From NCBI GenBank assembly GCA_020746105.1, contig CM036658.1:32637099-32701098 (forward strand): a stretch of DNA of 64,000 bases. Direction: 5' to 3'. The position numbers and the translations under genes were made by a program. Shown one piece after another: positions 61,346 through 64,000 of this stretch. The stretch comes from Trogon surrucura (Eukaryota > Chordata > Aves > Trogoniformes > Trogonidae). The notes beneath the pieces are model-generated. The model saw only the letters and a program-made list of their open reading frames with translations. It had not been told where the DNA came from and searched no databases. Each line of letters opens with the position of its first letter. The first letter of the stretch is position 1.

Positions 61346-64000
61346 CAAGGACCGTACTTTCACAGTGTGAAAATTCAAATCTTTTAATCTTTCCAGCTAC
61401 AGAACCATGTAAACTGTTCTTCCAAATTTAATTTATCCATTTTCAATGATGTTCCCAATTTTCTTCCCTCCAACTTGAAAATCTTATTTAAAATATTAAA
61501 TACACTGAAATTCTTTTGCTAATCATCACTATCATCTGGTTTTCAGTTGTCATTGCCTTAATCACTGTATTCCTTTTTATCTTTTCTTCATTTTTTTACT
61601 TTTTGTATCACTGCAGATGTTACAAGGAAAATCCTTTATTTCTATGATTTCCATAGCGAGCTGCACATCAATTATTAGTTGAGAAAACAAAGTGCTACAT
61701 TAATTCCTGCAGCTCAAAGAGGGTTTTGCTCCTCAGCCATTAATTTCCTGCCTTGGTCAATTCCATACATTCCATGTCACTCTTGATCCTTCAACTAAAG
61801 CTATTTTGGCAATTTTATCTGTTACTAATGTGCACGATATCTACATTAAATGTGTTCCATATTGACATTTCCATATTTTCCATTCTTCTCCCCCTCCTAT
61901 TTTCTCTTTCATAATGCATCTTGATTACAACCAGCTAACTTTCTTACCATTGCTATTTCATACCTGTGTATTTCAGTTATATATACTCTACTTACAAATC
62001 AAATTCTTCTTACAGTATTCTTTGGTTTATATTTGCACACGAAAGAAAATTATTTTAAAACAGCTACAGTGGCAGGAGAGTTAGGTTCACCATCTGTAAA
62101 ACTTTGTATGCAAACTTCAGTCTCTTCTGAGACTGTGAATTGCTTGAAGCAAAAAATACATTATTTTAAGGTTGAGCATATAAATAACACTACTAACAAC
62201 AGAAAAAGAATCTAATCAGATGACACTTGAAACCAACACATATAAACACGATTACATTTTAAAAAAAGCAAAAATGAAACAAAAAACGCTTTGCCATTTC
62301 CTTCTTTGTACATATGTAGGAATTCTGTAAGTATTTTTGTTTTTCTGTCTCACTAATTTCATTAACAAGAAACACAAACGCACAAACCTTAATAAATTCC
62401 ATGCAACCCATTTCTCTTTCCTGCCTTTGAAACCAGTTTTACAAGCTTACCAAAAATCTTCACAAACTTTGTGCAAGTAGCAATATTAAATCCAGAAATA
62501 CGTATGTAGGACAGTCTTACTTTTATCTACATCTGTAAAGCAAAACGCTAGTCTTAAGATGTCTGCTAAAATCTGGGAGATAACTGCCATTTTGGAGAGT
62601 ATGAGTCCAGCAACCAAGAAAAAGTAGAGTAAACAAGTTAAGAGCAGGCCATATGTTAAAGTTATATCTTTGATGTTACACCCTTCCTCATGCTAACAAC
62701 TCACAACCACGTGCAATCCACAGTCTATTTACTTCTGTGCCAGCGCAATTTTTTTTGTATGGCCACTGGAAACTGAAGCACTTAACGATTTTGTCCTGTA
62801 GAAACCTGCAGGACATTGGTTTTGGTTTATTTTCTAATTTATTTGAGGGATCCATTTTGCAATTGCAATGTAGCTTTATAAACACATCAGCACAACTGAG
62901 AGAGCAGCGAACTTCATTCATCAGCTTTTCTTTCACCTACTACGGAAGAAAATGCACACTTGGGGTTTCAATGCATTGAGGGAGAACAAATACACTTCTC
63001 AACAGCCAGCAGGAGGAAGGGGGTTTGTTTTGTTTTGCTTTCATTTCCATGCTTCATCTCTGCAGTCACAGTTTGTTCTACCGCTTTTGTGTTTGCCTCA
63101 AAGGACACTTGACTACTGTTGACATAGGTACCTATTCACATGCAAAGAAATCCCACTTAAGTTGAGCAACATCAAGATTTAGAGTCTCTGTCAGTAACTT
63201 GAGGATAAAAACATCTACATTCTAACAAGAACAGACAAGTAAATTCTATCCCATGCTGTGCTCTTCCCTATGATGTCTGTTCCAAAGGTAACTTTCTCGT
63301 CCTTCTTGGTCGAGGATTTCCTCCCCCTTTCCAAACTGGTTTCCAGGCTCCATGTAGCCCACAGAGTAACAGAATCATAAACAAAACAGGCTCTACTGTC
63401 ACTCGCATATCTGCAGTCCCTCACTGTATGCATATATTTAAAAATTAACAAGTTTAAACAGAGATTTTTATGACAATCAAAAAAAATATCAGAAAAATCC
63501 TCACCAATCTTTCTGCTTGTACATTAGCGTATTCTATCTTATACTCTCTGGAAATGTTTTATTTTTTAAATTGTTTTCTGTAAAGCATTCATCCACCTGG
63601 GGGAAGATCAGTCAACACTTTCTACATTATTTTGTATACGATATCTCCAGAAAGCGAAGAATACAGAAATGATTTCTTGTACTACATTCAAGACTAGAAG
63701 GAAGCCCAGCCAAACACTCTTCTCCCAGGTGCATTATTTCAGCACCCGGACTGTGTGCTCCCCAAACTGCCCATGAGAATTACCTCCTTGGTGTTTAATG
63801 ACAGCAAAGCCTGACCTACTTCAGAATGCTCATAATCAATTAGAGTTTGGGCAAAAATCCAAGACTTCCATGAGAAACAATCAGCAAAAATGAAACGGTA
63901 ATTTTTACACAGTTTAAGTCAATTAAACTTGAAAGGGATTTTGCAAAGCAAACTAAAAGACAATTTTCTAGCCCAAAGGCTTCCTTCTCATCATATTCCA
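61346..64000. other. AT-rich non-coding stretch to the window end
   Basis: No gene or repeat recognised. Overlapping opposite-strand frames at 62688-62979 and a minus frame at 63215-63451 lack motifs. Confidence 0.5.

Noticed and set aside
1-64000. tRNA, rRNA, CRISPR arrays, or prokaryotic operons
   Set aside because: No tRNA-like arm and box pattern, no regularly spaced palindromic repeats and no dense same-strand coding were seen; composition and repeats indicate vertebrate nuclear DNA.

Overview
The window looks like ordinary non-coding avian nuclear DNA, either intergenic or from a large intron. Three observations support a bird. The interspersed repeats are CR1 LINEs of several ages, recognisable by 3' ends built on the ATTCTATGA / ATTCTGTGATT octamer. 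There are two solo LTRs of the kind that starts TGTCnTGGGTTT and is common in bird ERVL-like families. The background is AT-rich, single-copy sequence with many A- and T-tracts. I found no host gene I can name, no tRNA or rRNA, no CRISPR array and no bacterial-style operon. Most short open frames look like chance frames or lie inside repeats.

Layout. 182-545: young-type CR1 tail (+). 831-1036: weak cysteine-rich exon candidate (-). 5746-6131: CR1 tail (-) with three perfect terminal octamers. 6720-6925: probable older CR1 (-). 12157-12232: short CR1 tail (+). 14421-14447: T27 tract. 14487-17700: large 5'-truncated CR1 (-) with remnants of the ORF1 esterase, endonuclease, reverse transcriptase and 3' UTR. 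23047-23845: solo LTR with a perfect 5-bp target duplication. 29717-29743 and 32519-32540: G-quadruplex-type tracts. 33730-34200: two CR1 tails in opposite orientations. 36685-38185: second protein-coding CR1 remnant (-) with an internal deletion. 43935-44612: old, heavily diverged CR1 (+). 58160-59119: second solo LTR. 61017-61345: two different CR1 tails in the same orientation. The remaining stretches are AT-rich with only microsatellites and small tandem repeats.

Biology. The two large CR1 copies cannot be active. The 14.5-17.7 kb copy has substituted residues in RT motifs A and C and in the endonuclease SDH motif, several TGA stops and frameshifts. The 36.7-38.2 kb copy lost about 360 bp spanning RT motif C. 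Both solo LTRs are what remains after LTR-LTR recombination removed a provirus, so no viral genes are present. I did not find an undescribed biological system. The items most worth checking are the strong minus-strand G-quadruplex tract at 29.7 kb, the ~94% identical CR1 inverted pair 19.5 kb apart, the motif-C deletion that keeps the frame open, and the candidate exon near 0.9 kb. All family names come from recall of consensus sequences and motifs, not from a search.
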